Part shown: in pieces, positions 30,663-39,574 of the stretch
How the letters are laid out: every line of letters begins with the position of its first letter
Position numbering within the stretch: position 1 is the first letter of the stretch
NCBI GenBank assembly: GCA_964473715.1
Contig: CAYYQC010000001.1
Location: 61,877-125,876 of the forward strand
Length of the DNA: 64,000 bases
Direction: 5' to 3'
Source of the DNA: 2-12-FULL-41-16 sp964473715
GTDB lineage: Bacteria > Patescibacteriota > Patescibacteriia > Magasanikbacterales > UBA922
Position numbers and translations under genes: made by a program
The notes under the pieces: model-generated
What the model was told of the DNA's origin: nothing
The model's input: only the letters and a program-made list of their open reading frames with translations
Database searches by the model: none

Positions 30663-33326
30663 TTATATACTTTGAATTGATTTAACAATACCCATGATTA
30701 CCTCTGAATCAGATGTGGTTTGAATTTTTAAAATTTTATTTTTTCCTAATTCGATTTCATATACATACAAAGGAATCAAATCAGTAACCGTTGTTTCATC
30801 CTCGTCAACTGGAAAAGAAAATAATTTTCCTTGCAAACCACTATTAGTCATAAAATCAGTCGAACTGGTAGTGCCAAATTTATTGAGCGCAGAAAATTTC
30901 AGTGTTTGTCCGTCAGTTTTATTTGATAACACAAAACTATCAGGTGAAAAAGTAGCTTCATACCGACGCGGATGCTCAACTTTAAAATCTGCAAAACCAG
31001 AAACAGTAGCCGTAGTTTTTTCATTCAAAGATTTTTCCTTTTCTTCAGCCAGTGCAGTCATAATTTCCGCGCGAATTTGAGCTGGTGTCATTTGCGGCGC
31101 AGTCATAGCCTGATCCTGTCTGCCACAACCCGCACCTACCATAATAATAAAAGCACCCAAACAAGCCACCCCAGCCATACTACTAAGAAATTGCGGACTA
31201 GTTCCACCAAAACCAACTGAACGTTCTGCTTCCCAAGCTGCGGTGCGGACCACAGATTCTTCTTCTTGAGTAACAACCAATGTTTTAATTCCACTTTTAA
31301 CAGCTGACCACACGAGACGTGGTTGCGTAGCTAATAAAGTTCCAGACAAAGCCACTCGTGTGCGTTCTTTTCGTGCAGCTTTGGCAATGGCAGACAATGC
31401 ATGTTCCACGGTTTTTTGATGCGTAGGCGTAATCGTAGTGCTTCGAGTACCGGTGGTGCTTTTAACCAAAGAATCAATATTAAAAACCAATTCATCTAAA
31501 TGTTTGGCAAGTGCAGAAGTTAAAATGGCATGACCTGGCAAATCAGTAGCTAAACTAAAACGCCAACCTTTTTCACGGGTCAACCCATGCTTGCCTAGCA
31601 CAGCAATCATTTCTTCTAATTCTACCGATGAACGACAATATGGCAACTGAATATCAATTCCTGTAAAACCAAATCGTTCACGGGCTTGGATAAGCGCGGC
31701 ACATTCAGCGGCTAAAACTGGTTCATACTGTTTGGCCAAATATCGTTCTGCGCCGCGTGCATTTGATCTGAGGCGCAATGAATTTTCAGCCTGTTTACCA
31801 CCTGGCCAATGTGTGAAAACGCGTGGCAAACTATTGCTAAAAGCCACAGTTAAACGCGCAGGATATTGTTCAGCCACAGCCAAAGCTAAAGCCTGACCCA
31901 ATAATTCTGTATATACTTTTCCATTATTTTTCTTTTTTGAAAAATAATCTAATGGATGACGTGCCTGACTTTGACCAATTAATTCATCAATGGTCACTGA
32001 CGCGCGAGTAGGACGGACTTCTGTTTTAATATTATGTTTAACCTGGATAAGAGGTTTAACTTCATAGGGCAAAGCACCACTATACACTGCACCTTCAGGC
32101 AAAGTAGTGACTGCCATAGTTACCATGGTTCCAGAGCGAAATTTTTTAGTCGCATTTTTTACTCCAGCAATAATTGGTACTAAAATATGTCGCGTTTTAG
32201 CAGAAATGCGCGCCGTATCAGGATCTTCTTCTAAAATAAAACCAGCAGCTTCCATAGCCGCAGCCTGAGAAATAGTGCTTAAATTTTTTGTAACAATAAT
32301 ATTACCTGAATGAGAGATTTTAAGCGCTTGACCAGGTCGTTCCACTAACACCGATCCCACAGCAATACCTTGACCAAAAAATTCTCCTGAACCTAAAACA
32401 GAACTAGTTCCACTAAGCATATATTCGTACAAAGATTCTTTGTCTTTGGCTTGATCAATTTCTAAATGCGTAATGGTTAGCGCGGTTTGAGTGTGATTAA
32501 AAATTCCTGAGACCTGAATTGAACGTCCAATCTTTTGTTCCAAAGCCATAATTGGCGCGAGCATTGTGCGCAAAACTTCTTCAGAAATAATTGGATTATT
32601 CCAATGATTAATTATGATTGCTTTTTTAGTTCCAAAAGCTGGTTTAAAAATAGTGTAATCATATGACTCGCCTTTGATCAAAATATTTAATTCTGCAATT
32701 GACGAATTGTGATATCCAGGGTGAACAGTGCGCACAGTTAACACTGGGTCTGTATTTTTTAATTCTTCTACTTGTGTAGCCACAATGGTTAACGGTAGAT
32801 GGTGTTGAGACCAACCTCGTTGCAAACGCTGACGAATAAAGCGTTCACTATAAACAGCGGACAAACCTTGTTTAATTACTTTACTTAAATCATCAGAACC
32901 ATTGGTACGCAATTTTGGAAGCCAATCACTAGAGCCAATTTCTGAATTTCCTAAATACACGGTCACTTCGGCGGCTTTATTTTTTTTCTTCAATTGCCAC
33001 GAATCAGGTACATTTTGCCGTGAAATTAAACGTTGAATTGTTTGTGCCGCACTCGTAATTGCACGTGGATGATGCAGACTAAGTGGGGTAATAATTTTTT
33101 TAATCTTTTTATCTAAATTATTATTAGTCCAAAAATCTTGCACCAGTGTAGAAGAGATAACTAAACCTTGAGCACAAAGTGGGCTAACCAAATTACCAAG
33201 CTCTTTAACATTGTACGGAAGAGTTTTTTGAATTGAAGAATCAAGAGTAGAAATTTCTGAAATGGAAAAAATCTTCGTTTTGACCGAATCAGCAGATTCT
33301 AATTTTTTAGGCGCAAAAAATTTCAT
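30663..33326 (-). CDS. PEP-synthase-like pseudoenzyme fused to a membrane segment and a C-terminal tail
   Basis: An 887-residue protein with the domain order of phosphoenolpyruvate synthase. Residues of about 140-310 match the ATP-grasp domain (GLSAVYSERFIRQRLQRGW). Residues 335-405 match the swivelling phosphohistidine domain (SGNIIVTKNLSTISQAAAME), but the TSHAAI catalytic stretch reads TARIS, so Arg373 replaces the histidine. Residues of about 480-710 match the pyruvate-binding barrel (LPYCRSSVELEEM), but the late CGQ motif reads SGT, so Ser661 replaces the cysteine. Then come a membrane helix (713-734), ending in the lipobox-like VGAGC, and a tail of 153 residues found in no PEP synthase I know. 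It probably cannot make PEP. It lies seven bases after pyruvate kinase, so sensing or regulating the PEP/pyruvate state, or a new role, is possible. Confidence 0.72.
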   Translation of the reverse strand: MKFFAPKKLESADSVKTKIFSISEISTLDSSIQKTLPYNVKELGNLVSPLCAQGLVISSTLVQDFWTNNNLDKKIKKIITPLSLHHPRAITSAAQTIQRLISRQNVPDSWQLKKKNKAAEVTVYLGNSEIGSSDWLPKLRTNGSDDLSKVIKQGLSAVYSERFIRQRLQRGWSQHHLPLTIVATQVEELKNTDPVLTVRTVHPGYHNSSIAELNILIKGESYDYTIFKPAFGTKKAIIINHWNNPIISEEVLRTMLAPIMALEQKIGRSIQVSGIFNHTQTALTITHLEIDQAKDKESLYEYMLSGTSSVLGSGEFFGQGIAVGSVLVERPGQALKISHSGNIIVTKNLSTISQAAAMEAAGFILEEDPDTARISAKTRHILVPIIAGVKNATKKFRSGTMVTMAVTTLPEGAVYSGALPYEVKPLIQVKHNIKTEVRPTRASVTIDELIGQSQARHPLDYFSKKKNNGKVYTELLGQALALAVAEQYPARLTVAFSNSLPRVFTHWPGGKQAENSLRLRSNARGAERYLAKQYEPVLAAECAALIQARERFGFTGIDIQLPYCRSSVELEEMIAVLGKHGLTREKGWRFSLATDLPGHAILTSALAKHLDELVFNIDSLVKSTTGTRSTTITPTHQKTVEHALSAIAKAARKERTRVALSGTLLATQPRLVWSAVKSGIKTLVVTQEEESVVRTAAWEAERSVGFGGTSPQFLSSMAGVACLGAFIIMVGAGCGRQDQAMTAPQMTPAQIRAEIMTALAEEKEKSLNEKTTATVSGFADFKVEHPRRYEATFSPDSFVLSNKTDGQTLKFSALNKFGTTSSTDFMTNSGLQGKLFSFPVDEDETTVTDLIPLYVYEIELGKNKILKIQTTSDSEVIMGIVKSIQSI

Positions 33327-33333
33327 GGATATA

Positions 33334-34728
33334 TTATACTGCTTTTATTTCCACAATGGAAATTTGTTGGTCATGCCCCAAAGCCACCACTGCCTGGTCC
33401 CCTGCTTTGGCCATATTTGTAGACAAAACGTATTCACGGGCCAGGGCCACCACAGTCTCTTCTGAGGCAGTGGAACCAAGCACAGGATATACTCCTGAAA
33501 CCAGCGAAAGCTGACGAGCCACACGATCATTCTCTGTCACCACTACAATTGGCACTTGCGGGCGGAAATGACTAATGTGACGAGCTATCTCGCCATCATG
33601 TGTGGCGGTGATAATAATGATGGCCCCGGTTTCTTCAGCCGCGTGCCCAACTTCCGCCGCCAAACTATCAGTATTTTGGCGAGGATCAGGTGGAGTGAGG
33701 TCATCAAACGGTGAATTTTCTGTGTCAGTGATAATTTCCGCCATCATAGCCACGGTTTCTAAAGGAAATTGACCAGTGGCAGTCTCATTGGAGAGCATGA
33801 CACAATCTGTTTCATCAATAACTGCATTGGCCACATCTGAAACCTCGGCACGTGTGGGCTGTGGACTGTTTTGCATGGAATCCAACATTTGCGTGGCCAC
33901 GATCACGGGTTTTTGTGCCAAAAGCGCGGCTGCAATTAATTGCTTTTGTAAAACTGGAACATTAGCTGCAGAAGTTTCAATACCTAAATCTCCACGTGCC
34001 ACCATAACTACATCTACCGCTTCAACAATGGCCTGCATGTTTGTAATAGCTTCAGGTCTTTCCATTTTCGCAATAATTTTGGTAGGAAATTCCACCTTAC
34101 CCTCATGCGTAGAAATAATTTCACGGAGCTCTTGCACATCTTCTGGTTTACGCACAAATGATAAGGCAATGTAATCTACATTTTGTTTTAAACCAAATTC
34201 AGCATCAGCACGGTCTTTTGGCGTGAGAGAACTACTTGCTATAGTCGAGTCTGGAACATTAATACCTTTATGTGAAGATAATAAACCACCATGTAAAACC
34301 TGAGCCGTAATATGTGTGCCATTTATTTCCAAAATTTTTGTACTTACACGTCCATCATTTAATAACAAACGGTCTCCAGTCTTAACTGATTTATGTAATT
34401 CTTTAAAATCCACAGGGAAAACTCCATCGGCATATTCATCACGGCCAGTATCAAAAATTACTTCCTCGTTATCTTTAATCTCCACACCAACTTCAGGTAA
34501 TTTTCCTAAACGAATTTTTGGACCTTGCAAATCTTGAATAATGGCCACATGTTTATTTAGTTTTGTTGCAGCAGCGCGAACCATTTGCATGAGAGCTGCA
34601 TGGTCATCATAACTTCCATGGGAAAAATTTAAACGCACTGCATCCATGCCTTTTTGCATGAGCTCACTAATAACCGCTTCAGTATGCGTAGCTGGACCAA
34701 GAGTCGCAATGATTTTTGTGCGTTTCAT
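33334..34728 (-). CDS. pyk: Pyruvate kinase
   Basis: A 464-residue protein of the short form, without the extra C-terminal PEP-utiliser domain. Motifs: RTKIIATLGPA, VRLNFSHGSYDDH, QDLQGPKIRLG, KIIAKMERPEAI, VMVARGDLGIE (metal and phosphate site), ATQMLDSMQNSPQPTRAEVSDVANA and MLSNETATGQFP. It makes pyruvate and ATP from PEP and ADP. Its ATG overlaps the ogt stop as ATGA, so the two are coupled. It is in the operon that begins at nrdR and continues into the pseudo-PEP-synthase. Confidence 0.97.
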   Translation of the reverse strand: MKRTKIIATLGPATHTEAVISELMQKGMDAVRLNFSHGSYDDHAALMQMVRAAATKLNKHVAIIQDLQGPKIRLGKLPEVGVEIKDNEEVIFDTGRDEYADGVFPVDFKELHKSVKTGDRLLLNDGRVSTKILEINGTHITAQVLHGGLLSSHKGINVPDSTIASSSLTPKDRADAEFGLKQNVDYIALSFVRKPEDVQELREIISTHEGKVEFPTKIIAKMERPEAITNMQAIVEAVDVVMVARGDLGIETSAANVPVLQKQLIAAALLAQKPVIVATQMLDSMQNSPQPTRAEVSDVANAVIDETDCVMLSNETATGQFPLETVAMMAEIITDTENSPFDDLTPPDPRQNTDSLAAEVGHAAEETGAIIIITATHDGEIARHISHFRPQVPIVVVTENDRVARQLSLVSGVYPVLGSTASEETVVALAREYVLSTNMAKAGDQAVVALGHDQQISIVEIKAV

Positions 34729-35033
34729 ACTATATTTGGGACTACTAAATACTCACTTAAATTTATTCTATTATTATTTATCACAACACCTTCGCTCTGT
34801 AATAAGGTAACCTTTTGATTGATTCCACCCACATATTCACCAATATCCCCATTACTTTTTACCACACGGTGGCAAGGCAAAATCACCAATTGCACATTTT
34901 GACGCATAACACTACCCACAGCCCGAAAGGCTTTTGGTTTACCCGCGGCCCTAGCCAATAACTGATAGGTTGTGACTTTTCCTCTTGGCACGGTCTGCAA
35001 TGCCTGCCACACTTTATCACTAAATACTGACAT
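34725..35033 (-). CDS. ogt: Methylated-DNA--protein cysteine methyltransferase, C-terminal domain only
   Basis: A 102-residue protein containing just the DNA-binding and active-site domain: PRGKVTTYQLLARAAGKPKA, FRAVGSVMRQN, then LPCHRVV with the alkyl-accepting cysteine, then EYVGGINQKVTLLQSEGV. The usual N-terminal domain of about 70 residues is missing. Such short forms occur both as active repair proteins (PCHRV) and as alkyltransferase-like proteins (PWHRV); the cysteine here favours activity. It repairs O6-alkylguanine in DNA. It ends in TGA overlapping pyk. Confidence 0.9.
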   Translation of the reverse strand: MSVFSDKVWQALQTVPRGKVTTYQLLARAAGKPKAFRAVGSVMRQNVQLVILPCHRVVKSNGDIGEYVGGINQKVTLLQSEGVVINNNRINLSEYLVVPNIV

Positions 35034-35045
35034 ATTTCATTTGAC

Positions 35046-35393
35046 CTACGGCAAATATCGGTTTACCTTATTAAGGTTATTTTCCAATTGAATGCGAGGA
35101 GTTTCAATATTATCAACATACCATTGCTTAGCTTGTCGGTAATATGGAGGTAAAAAAAATGCGGCAGCAACAAATGGCGCCAGGAGTAACATTATTTTAA
35201 TCAAGCCCCAAATTTGTCCAACAAACAAACGACGACGAATCTTTTTGACATCTTTATAAATAATTTCAGACCACTGCATGTTTTGGCGAATCAAAATCTC
35301 TAATTCATCTAATCGGTCTTCAACTTTTTTTCCAGTATTTTGGCCAAGTTTTTTGGGAGCTTCCAATGGTTGTTCAGGTGGCAAAACAGTCAT
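35046..35393 (-). CDS. Single-pass membrane protein of unknown function
   Basis: A 115-residue protein from ATG 35393, four bases after the nrdR stop; a longer reading that overlaps nrdR is not needed. It has a cytoplasmic coiled-coil-like start (VEDRLDELEILIRQNMQWSE), a membrane helix (about 62-85, IWGLIKIMLLLAPFVAAAFF) and a short external tail. It resembles the small DUF-type membrane proteins common in Patescibacteria, but I cannot name the family. Confidence 0.6.
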   Translation of the reverse strand: MTVLPPEQPLEAPKKLGQNTGKKVEDRLDELEILIRQNMQWSEIIYKDVKKIRRRLFVGQIWGLIKIMLLLAPFVAAAFFLPPYYRQAKQWYVDNIETPRIQLENNLNKVNRYLP

Positions 35394-35397
35394 ATAA

Positions 35398-35877
35398 TTA
35401 TTTAGTACGACGAGATTTAGAATGCGCATCTTTTTCCAAAGACGATACTTCACTTTGAAAACCTTTTACATCCGTAAACGCTCGATAAATAGAAGCAAAA
35501 CGAATGTACGCGACTTTATCAAATTTTCGTAAATGACGCATCACCATTTCACCCAAATCTTTACTGGTCACTTCGCGTTGTTTCTTTTTTTGGATATCAC
35601 TTTCAATGGCATGGATGAGCTGGTCAAACTGGTCTTCAGTTACTGGACGTTTAGTAAGAGCCTGTTGAATTCCTTTTTCTAATTTGTTTCGTGAATATGC
35701 TTCACGTCTACCATTATTTTTTACCACCACAATATCTAATAATTCCATTTCTTCAATAGTGGAAAATCGATACGCGCATTTAGTACATTCGCGGCGACGG
35801 CGAATAGACGCACTATCTGAAGTGAGGCGCGAATCGACCACTTTGGTTTCATCATTGCGGCAAATAGGACATTTCAT
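35398..35877 (-). CDS. nrdR: Transcriptional repressor NrdR
   Basis: A 159-residue protein of standard length. The zinc ribbon reads MKCPICRNDETKVVDSR and ECTKCAYRFSTIEE. The ATP-cone follows (VVKNNGRREAYSRNKLEKGI, then QREVTSKDLGEMVM, then YIRFASIYRAF). NrdR senses ATP/dATP and represses ribonucleotide reductase genes; none lies in this window. It is first in a seven-gene operon. The ATG is only eight bases after the -10 box, so the mRNA is essentially leaderless. Confidence 0.96.
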   Translation of the reverse strand: MKCPICRNDETKVVDSRLTSDSASIRRRRECTKCAYRFSTIEEMELLDIVVVKNNGRREAYSRNKLEKGIQQALTKRPVTEDQFDQLIHAIESDIQKKKQREVTSKDLGEMVMRHLRKFDKVAYIRFASIYRAFTDVKGFQSEVSSLEKDAHSKSRRTK

Positions 35878-35885
35878 ACGGGTAA

Positions 35886-35914
35886 ATTATACCATTTGGT
35901 CCTTATGAAAACAA
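35886..35914 (-). promoter_or_regulatory. Promoter of the nrdR operon
   Basis: On the minus strand TTGTTT (35909-35914), a 17-base spacer, TATAAT (35886-35891), with the nrdR ATG eight bases downstream. Confidence 0.75.
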
Positions 35915-35939
35915 TAAAACCCTCTAGCGAAGGTTTTAT
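35914..35939 (-). terminator. ftsZ terminator
   Basis: On the minus strand ATAAAACCTTC and GAGGGTTTTAT pair around a short loop; TTGTTTTC follows. It abuts the nrdR -35 box. Confidence 0.8.
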
Positions 35940-35951
35940 GTAAAAGTCTAA

Positions 35952-37319
35952 TTATTGTCCCATTTTCTTGCGGATAAAGGCTGGAATTTCCAAGTCTTCG
36001 TCAGCTGCGTTTTGAGCATTTTGATTTGGATTATGATTCATTGGTGGCATTGGTGGCGTAGGTGGATTCATGAAACTATTACCTACTGGCTTGGAAGTAA
36101 AATGGGTGGGTTTTGGTGGCATAGTTCGAATTGGCATGGACTCATCCACAGTTTTTTTAATAAACTGAGGCTTGGCCACAAACTCAGCATCTAAGTCTAA
36201 GTCATCATCTATGTCATTTTCATGTTCACGTTCTTGTGCTTGCGTTTGTGTGTGAGGCAAAACTGGAATTTCACTAATTCGTTTTGAAAATAATGGCATG
36301 CGAAGTGGTGAACGACGGATACTCGTAGGAACTTCATTTGATTCGGGGGTGAAATGTTTTTCCCCACGGTGTTCAAAACCAGTCGCAATTACCGTAATAC
36401 GAATATCCTCACCCATGGTTTCATCAATCACTGCCCCAAAAATAACTCGCGCGTCTTCATGTGCAGAGCTGGTAATAATTTTAGCAGCTTCAGCTACTTC
36501 TTGCATGGCGAGTGAAGATCCACCCGTAATAGTAAAGAGAATACCACGAGCACCATCAATCGCAATGTCGAGTAACGGACTAGAAATCGCAGACTTGGCT
36601 GCTTCAAGCGCGCGGGTTTCACCAGTACCAAGACCTATACCCATGAGCGCAGAACCAGTATCACTCATAATGGTGCGAACATCGGCAAAGTCTACATTGA
36701 TTAAACCAGGAACAGTAATTAATTCAGAAATTCCTTGCACACCTTGGCGCAAAACATCATCAACAATCTTGAATGCTTCCATGAGTGAAGTTTTCTTGTC
36801 GATAATTTGTAAAATACGATCATTTTGAATAGTGATAATGGTATCAACATTGCGAGACAATTCTTCATGCGCACGCTCAGCAATGGCACGACGTTGCGGA
36901 CCTTCAAAAGTAAATGGTTTGGTAACAACCGCAACAGTGAGAATTCCCATGTCACGCGCAATTTCGGCTACTACTGGTGCAGCACCTGAACCAGTTCCAC
37001 CACCAAGACCACAAGTAATAAATACCATGTCAGTGTCTTTGAGCATTTCACGAATTTCATTTTGGGTTTCTTCGGCGCTACGCTTACCAACATCAGGATT
37101 CATACCAGCACCAAGTCCGCGGGTAACTGCTTTACCAATATGTAATTTGTGTGGCGCAGAATTATGGTGCAAAGCTTGAACATCAGTATTCATGACAATA
37201 AAATCAACACCACGAATTCCGCCTTTGACCATGCGATCAACAGCAGAACCACCAGAGCCACCGACTCCGATTACTTTAATTTTAGCAAATGTTTCTATTT
37301 CTGGTTTTACTTGGGGCAT
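35952..37319 (-). CDS. ftsZ: Cell division protein FtsZ
   Basis: A 455-residue protein from ATG 37319 (MPQVKPEIETFAKIKVIGVG); an in-frame TTG seven codons upstream is not supported. The tubulin signature GLGGGTGSGAAP, the synergy-side loop and RAIAERAHEELSRNVDT-type core are intact. The C-terminal linker (about 320-440) is long and disordered, and the tail EDLEIPAFIRKKMGQ is the FtsA-binding peptide. FtsZ polymerises with GTP to form the division ring. It has its own promoter and terminator, separate from ftsA just upstream. Confidence 0.97.
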   Translation of the reverse strand: MPQVKPEIETFAKIKVIGVGGSGGSAVDRMVKGGIRGVDFIVMNTDVQALHHNSAPHKLHIGKAVTRGLGAGMNPDVGKRSAEETQNEIREMLKDTDMVFITCGLGGGTGSGAAPVVAEIARDMGILTVAVVTKPFTFEGPQRRAIAERAHEELSRNVDTIITIQNDRILQIIDKKTSLMEAFKIVDDVLRQGVQGISELITVPGLINVDFADVRTIMSDTGSALMGIGLGTGETRALEAAKSAISSPLLDIAIDGARGILFTITGGSSLAMQEVAEAAKIITSSAHEDARVIFGAVIDETMGEDIRITVIATGFEHRGEKHFTPESNEVPTSIRRSPLRMPLFSKRISEIPVLPHTQTQAQEREHENDIDDDLDLDAEFVAKPQFIKKTVDESMPIRTMPPKPTHFTSKPVGNSFMNPPTPPMPPMNHNPNQNAQNAADEDLEIPAFIRKKMGQ

Positions 37320-37370
37320 ATGAACAATATTTGTATTCAATCAATCGATCTTTGAGTAAATTCTGTATAT

Positions 37371-37399
37371 ATTTTAGTTTCTTTTGCCTGACCTGTCAA
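37371..37399 (-). promoter_or_regulatory. Promoter of ftsZ
   Basis: On the minus strand TTGACA (37394-37399), a 17-base spacer, TAAAAT (37371-37376). Confidence 0.7.
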
Positions 37400-37411
37400 T
37401 AATTTTGTAAT

Positions 37412-37440
37412 AAAAAAGAACCCCATTTTATTGAGATTCT
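37412..37440 (-). terminator. Probable ftsA terminator
   Basis: On the minus strand AGAATCTCA...TGGGGTTCT followed by TTTTTT, an imperfect stem 22 bases after the ftsA stop. Confidence 0.6.
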
Positions 37441-37462
37441 ATTAAGCCTTATTTTAAGCCAA

Positions 37463-38722
37463 TTATGGCAATAAGTTTTTAAAAAATGATTTCACTCCGT
37501 CTGTTACTTTTCCTGATGCCACCTGCCAAGAAGCACGACCAGCAGGCGCATCTCCAGTGACTGAAGCTCCCCATTTTACAAGGCCGATAGCTGAAGCAAA
37601 TGCCACATCTTGAACTTTGTCTGTAATGCTATGAACATTGAGTGGATACCCAAGCGCAGATGGTAATTGTAATTCTGCTTTAGCCAAATCAATTAATCCA
37701 CCAAGTCTTGCTCCCCCACCTACAAAATATGCACCGGCTGGAAGCAAACCACTACGCCCAATTTTAGTAAGTTCAGCATCTACTTTTTCTAAAATTTCTG
37801 AAACGCGAGCTTCAATAATTTGTCCGACGTAATACCGTGACACTGTTTCATGTTCATTGGCACCAAGTGAGGCCAAATCAATCATATCTTTTTTAGAAAG
37901 ACCTTGGGCCACGCATTGACCATATTCAATTTTTACGCGTTCAGCAATATCAATGGAAGTCTTGAGCCCAAGTGCCAAGTCATTGGTAATATGTCCGGCT
38001 CCCACTGGTAAAACCGCGGTATGTAAAATATCACCTTCTTCATAGACCACCAAGCTAGTGGTCGCTGAGCCAATATTAATCACTGCCGCCCCTAATTCTT
38101 TTTGACGACTCGTTAAAACTACGTCTCCGGCCGCCAAAACTGATAAAACAAAATCATCGATGCCTACTCCAGCCCGATAAATGGCTTTGGAAATATTTTT
38201 AATATGGGCAGTCACCCCGTATATAATTTTTGTGTCTACTTCAAGACGAATTCCGGTCATTCCTACCGGATCTTTAATACCAGTTTGTCCATCCACACTA
38301 AAACTACGTGGCAGTACATGCAAAATTTCATAATTGAGTGGCGTGGCTACAGTCTTGGAAGCTTCCAAAGCCCTACCTACATCTTCTTCAGTAATTTCTC
38401 CATCTCCACGGGCTACAGCCACCACACCTTTACTGTCTTGCGCAATAATATGAGTACCAGACAAGCCTACCCACACTTGTTCAATGGGTACGCCAGTGAT
38501 TTTTTCCGCAGTTTCTATAGCATGAGCCAATGATGAAACCACTTCTTCAATACTGGTAATCACTCCTTTTTGTACACCTTCAGAAGGCACTTCTACAGCT
38601 CCAATGATTTGCAAAGTGCGGTCAATACCAGAACCACCTACCTGGCCCACTGCCACGCGAATATTTTGCGAGCCAATATCAATACCAGTAATGTATTCAG
38701 TGTTTTGTTTTGTTCTAACCAT
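37463..38722 (-). CDS. ftsA: Cell division protein FtsA
   Basis: A 419-residue actin-fold protein. Phosphate-1 is ITGIDIGSQNIRVAVGQ; the SHS2-like 1C domain follows; phosphate-2 is AAVINIGSATTSLVVYEEGD; the adenosine motif is YFVGGGARLGGL. The C-terminus VKSFFKNLLP is an amphipathic membrane-targeting helix. FtsA ties FtsZ filaments to the membrane. The gene lies just upstream of ftsZ, the usual order, but hairpin and promoter signals between the two suggest separate control. Confidence 0.96.
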   Translation of the reverse strand: MVRTKQNTEYITGIDIGSQNIRVAVGQVGGSGIDRTLQIIGAVEVPSEGVQKGVITSIEEVVSSLAHAIETAEKITGVPIEQVWVGLSGTHIIAQDSKGVVAVARGDGEITEEDVGRALEASKTVATPLNYEILHVLPRSFSVDGQTGIKDPVGMTGIRLEVDTKIIYGVTAHIKNISKAIYRAGVGIDDFVLSVLAAGDVVLTSRQKELGAAVINIGSATTSLVVYEEGDILHTAVLPVGAGHITNDLALGLKTSIDIAERVKIEYGQCVAQGLSKKDMIDLASLGANEHETVSRYYVGQIIEARVSEILEKVDAELTKIGRSGLLPAGAYFVGGGARLGGLIDLAKAELQLPSALGYPLNVHSITDKVQDVAFASAIGLVKWGASVTGDAPAGRASWQVASGKVTDGVKSFFKNLLP

Positions 38723-38753
38723 AGAATTATCTGCTAATTATACCACAGGTAGA

Positions 38754-39104
38754 TTAGACCTGAAAGAGATGTGGCCAGAAAACCAAAATCCCACTGACTA
38801 AAGCTACCAAAGAAACAATTAAAACAGCCCCTGCCATAATATCTTTGACCCTGCCAATTTGTTCATCAAAACGAGGCTTAATAATATCAAGAGTTTTTTC
38901 CAAAGCTGTATTTACTAATTCCATGGCCAAAACTAAACCTGTAACCAAAGTAATTACCAACCACTCACCACGACTAAGCCGTACTATCAAACCCAAAGCC
39001 ACAGCTAGAAAAGTAGCTAATAACTGCCACCGCACATTTGGTTCGGTTCTTGCTGCCCGCGTAAGACCACGAACCGCGTGTTGTAAACTATTTTTAAATG
39101 CCAT
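38754..39104 (-). CDS. dgkA: Diacylglycerol/undecaprenol kinase family protein
   Basis: A 116-residue protein with three membrane helices. FKNSLQHAVRGLTRAARTEPNVRWQL and the motif LAMELVNTALEKTLD (E-x-x-N-T/S-x-x-E) are diagnostic of the DgkA family, and the C-terminal KDIMAGAVLIVSLVALVSG completes it. In bacteria with this short form it usually phosphorylates undecaprenol to recycle the lipid carrier of wall and glycan synthesis. Its ATG is in a TAATATG junction, one base after ybeY. Confidence 0.92.
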   Translation of the reverse strand: MAFKNSLQHAVRGLTRAARTEPNVRWQLLATFLAVALGLIVRLSRGEWLVITLVTGLVLAMELVNTALEKTLDIIKPRFDEQIGRVKDIMAGAVLIVSLVALVSGILVFWPHLFQV

Positions 39105-39105
39105 A

Positions 39106-39573
39106 TTATTTTTTTAAAACCGCACCCAGGTATCGCTCTTGTTTACCAAACATTATTTTAGCTTCCCCATCTTCCATGTGATCATATCCTAATATATGAA
39201 GAACACCGTGAACTAACATACGAGTAAATTCTTCAGAGGCACTGACTTCCCAAACCTTGGCCTGTCTGCGAATTTGAGCCGCGGAAATAAATATATCACC
39301 AAGGTCTTGTTCTTGTTTTCCAAACCACGAATCTTTTTTTTGCTTTCGTTCTCCCGCTCCAGCAAACTGAGCCGGAAAAGAAAGTACATCAGTGGTTTTC
39401 ATTTTACCCCTATGAACACGATTTAAATCAAACATTTTTTTATCACCTATTACATGTACGCTAATTGTTCCATTTTTGTGTTCAGACTTAAGCGTATATT
39501 CTACGGCGCGAATAATATGTTGACGAGAAACGGGTAATGGCTTACGAATAGTGGAAAAAATCAAACATTCCAT
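39106..39573 (-). CDS. ybeY: Endoribonuclease YbeY
   Basis: A 155-residue protein. TTDVLSFPAQ and the zinc site HGVLHILGYDHMEDGEAKIM (H-x3-H-x5-H) are complete. YbeY takes part in 16S rRNA 3' maturation and ribosome quality control. It lies between an acidic-repeat protein gene and dgkA, with TAATATG junctions on both sides. The pairing with dgkA is common across bacteria. Confidence 0.95.
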   Translation of the reverse strand: MECLIFSTIRKPLPVSRQHIIRAVEYTLKSEHKNGTISVHVIGDKKMFDLNRVHRGKMKTTDVLSFPAQFAGAGERKQKKDSWFGKQEQDLGDIFISAAQIRRQAKVWEVSASEEFTRMLVHGVLHILGYDHMEDGEAKIMFGKQERYLGAVLKK

Positions 39574-39574
39574 A

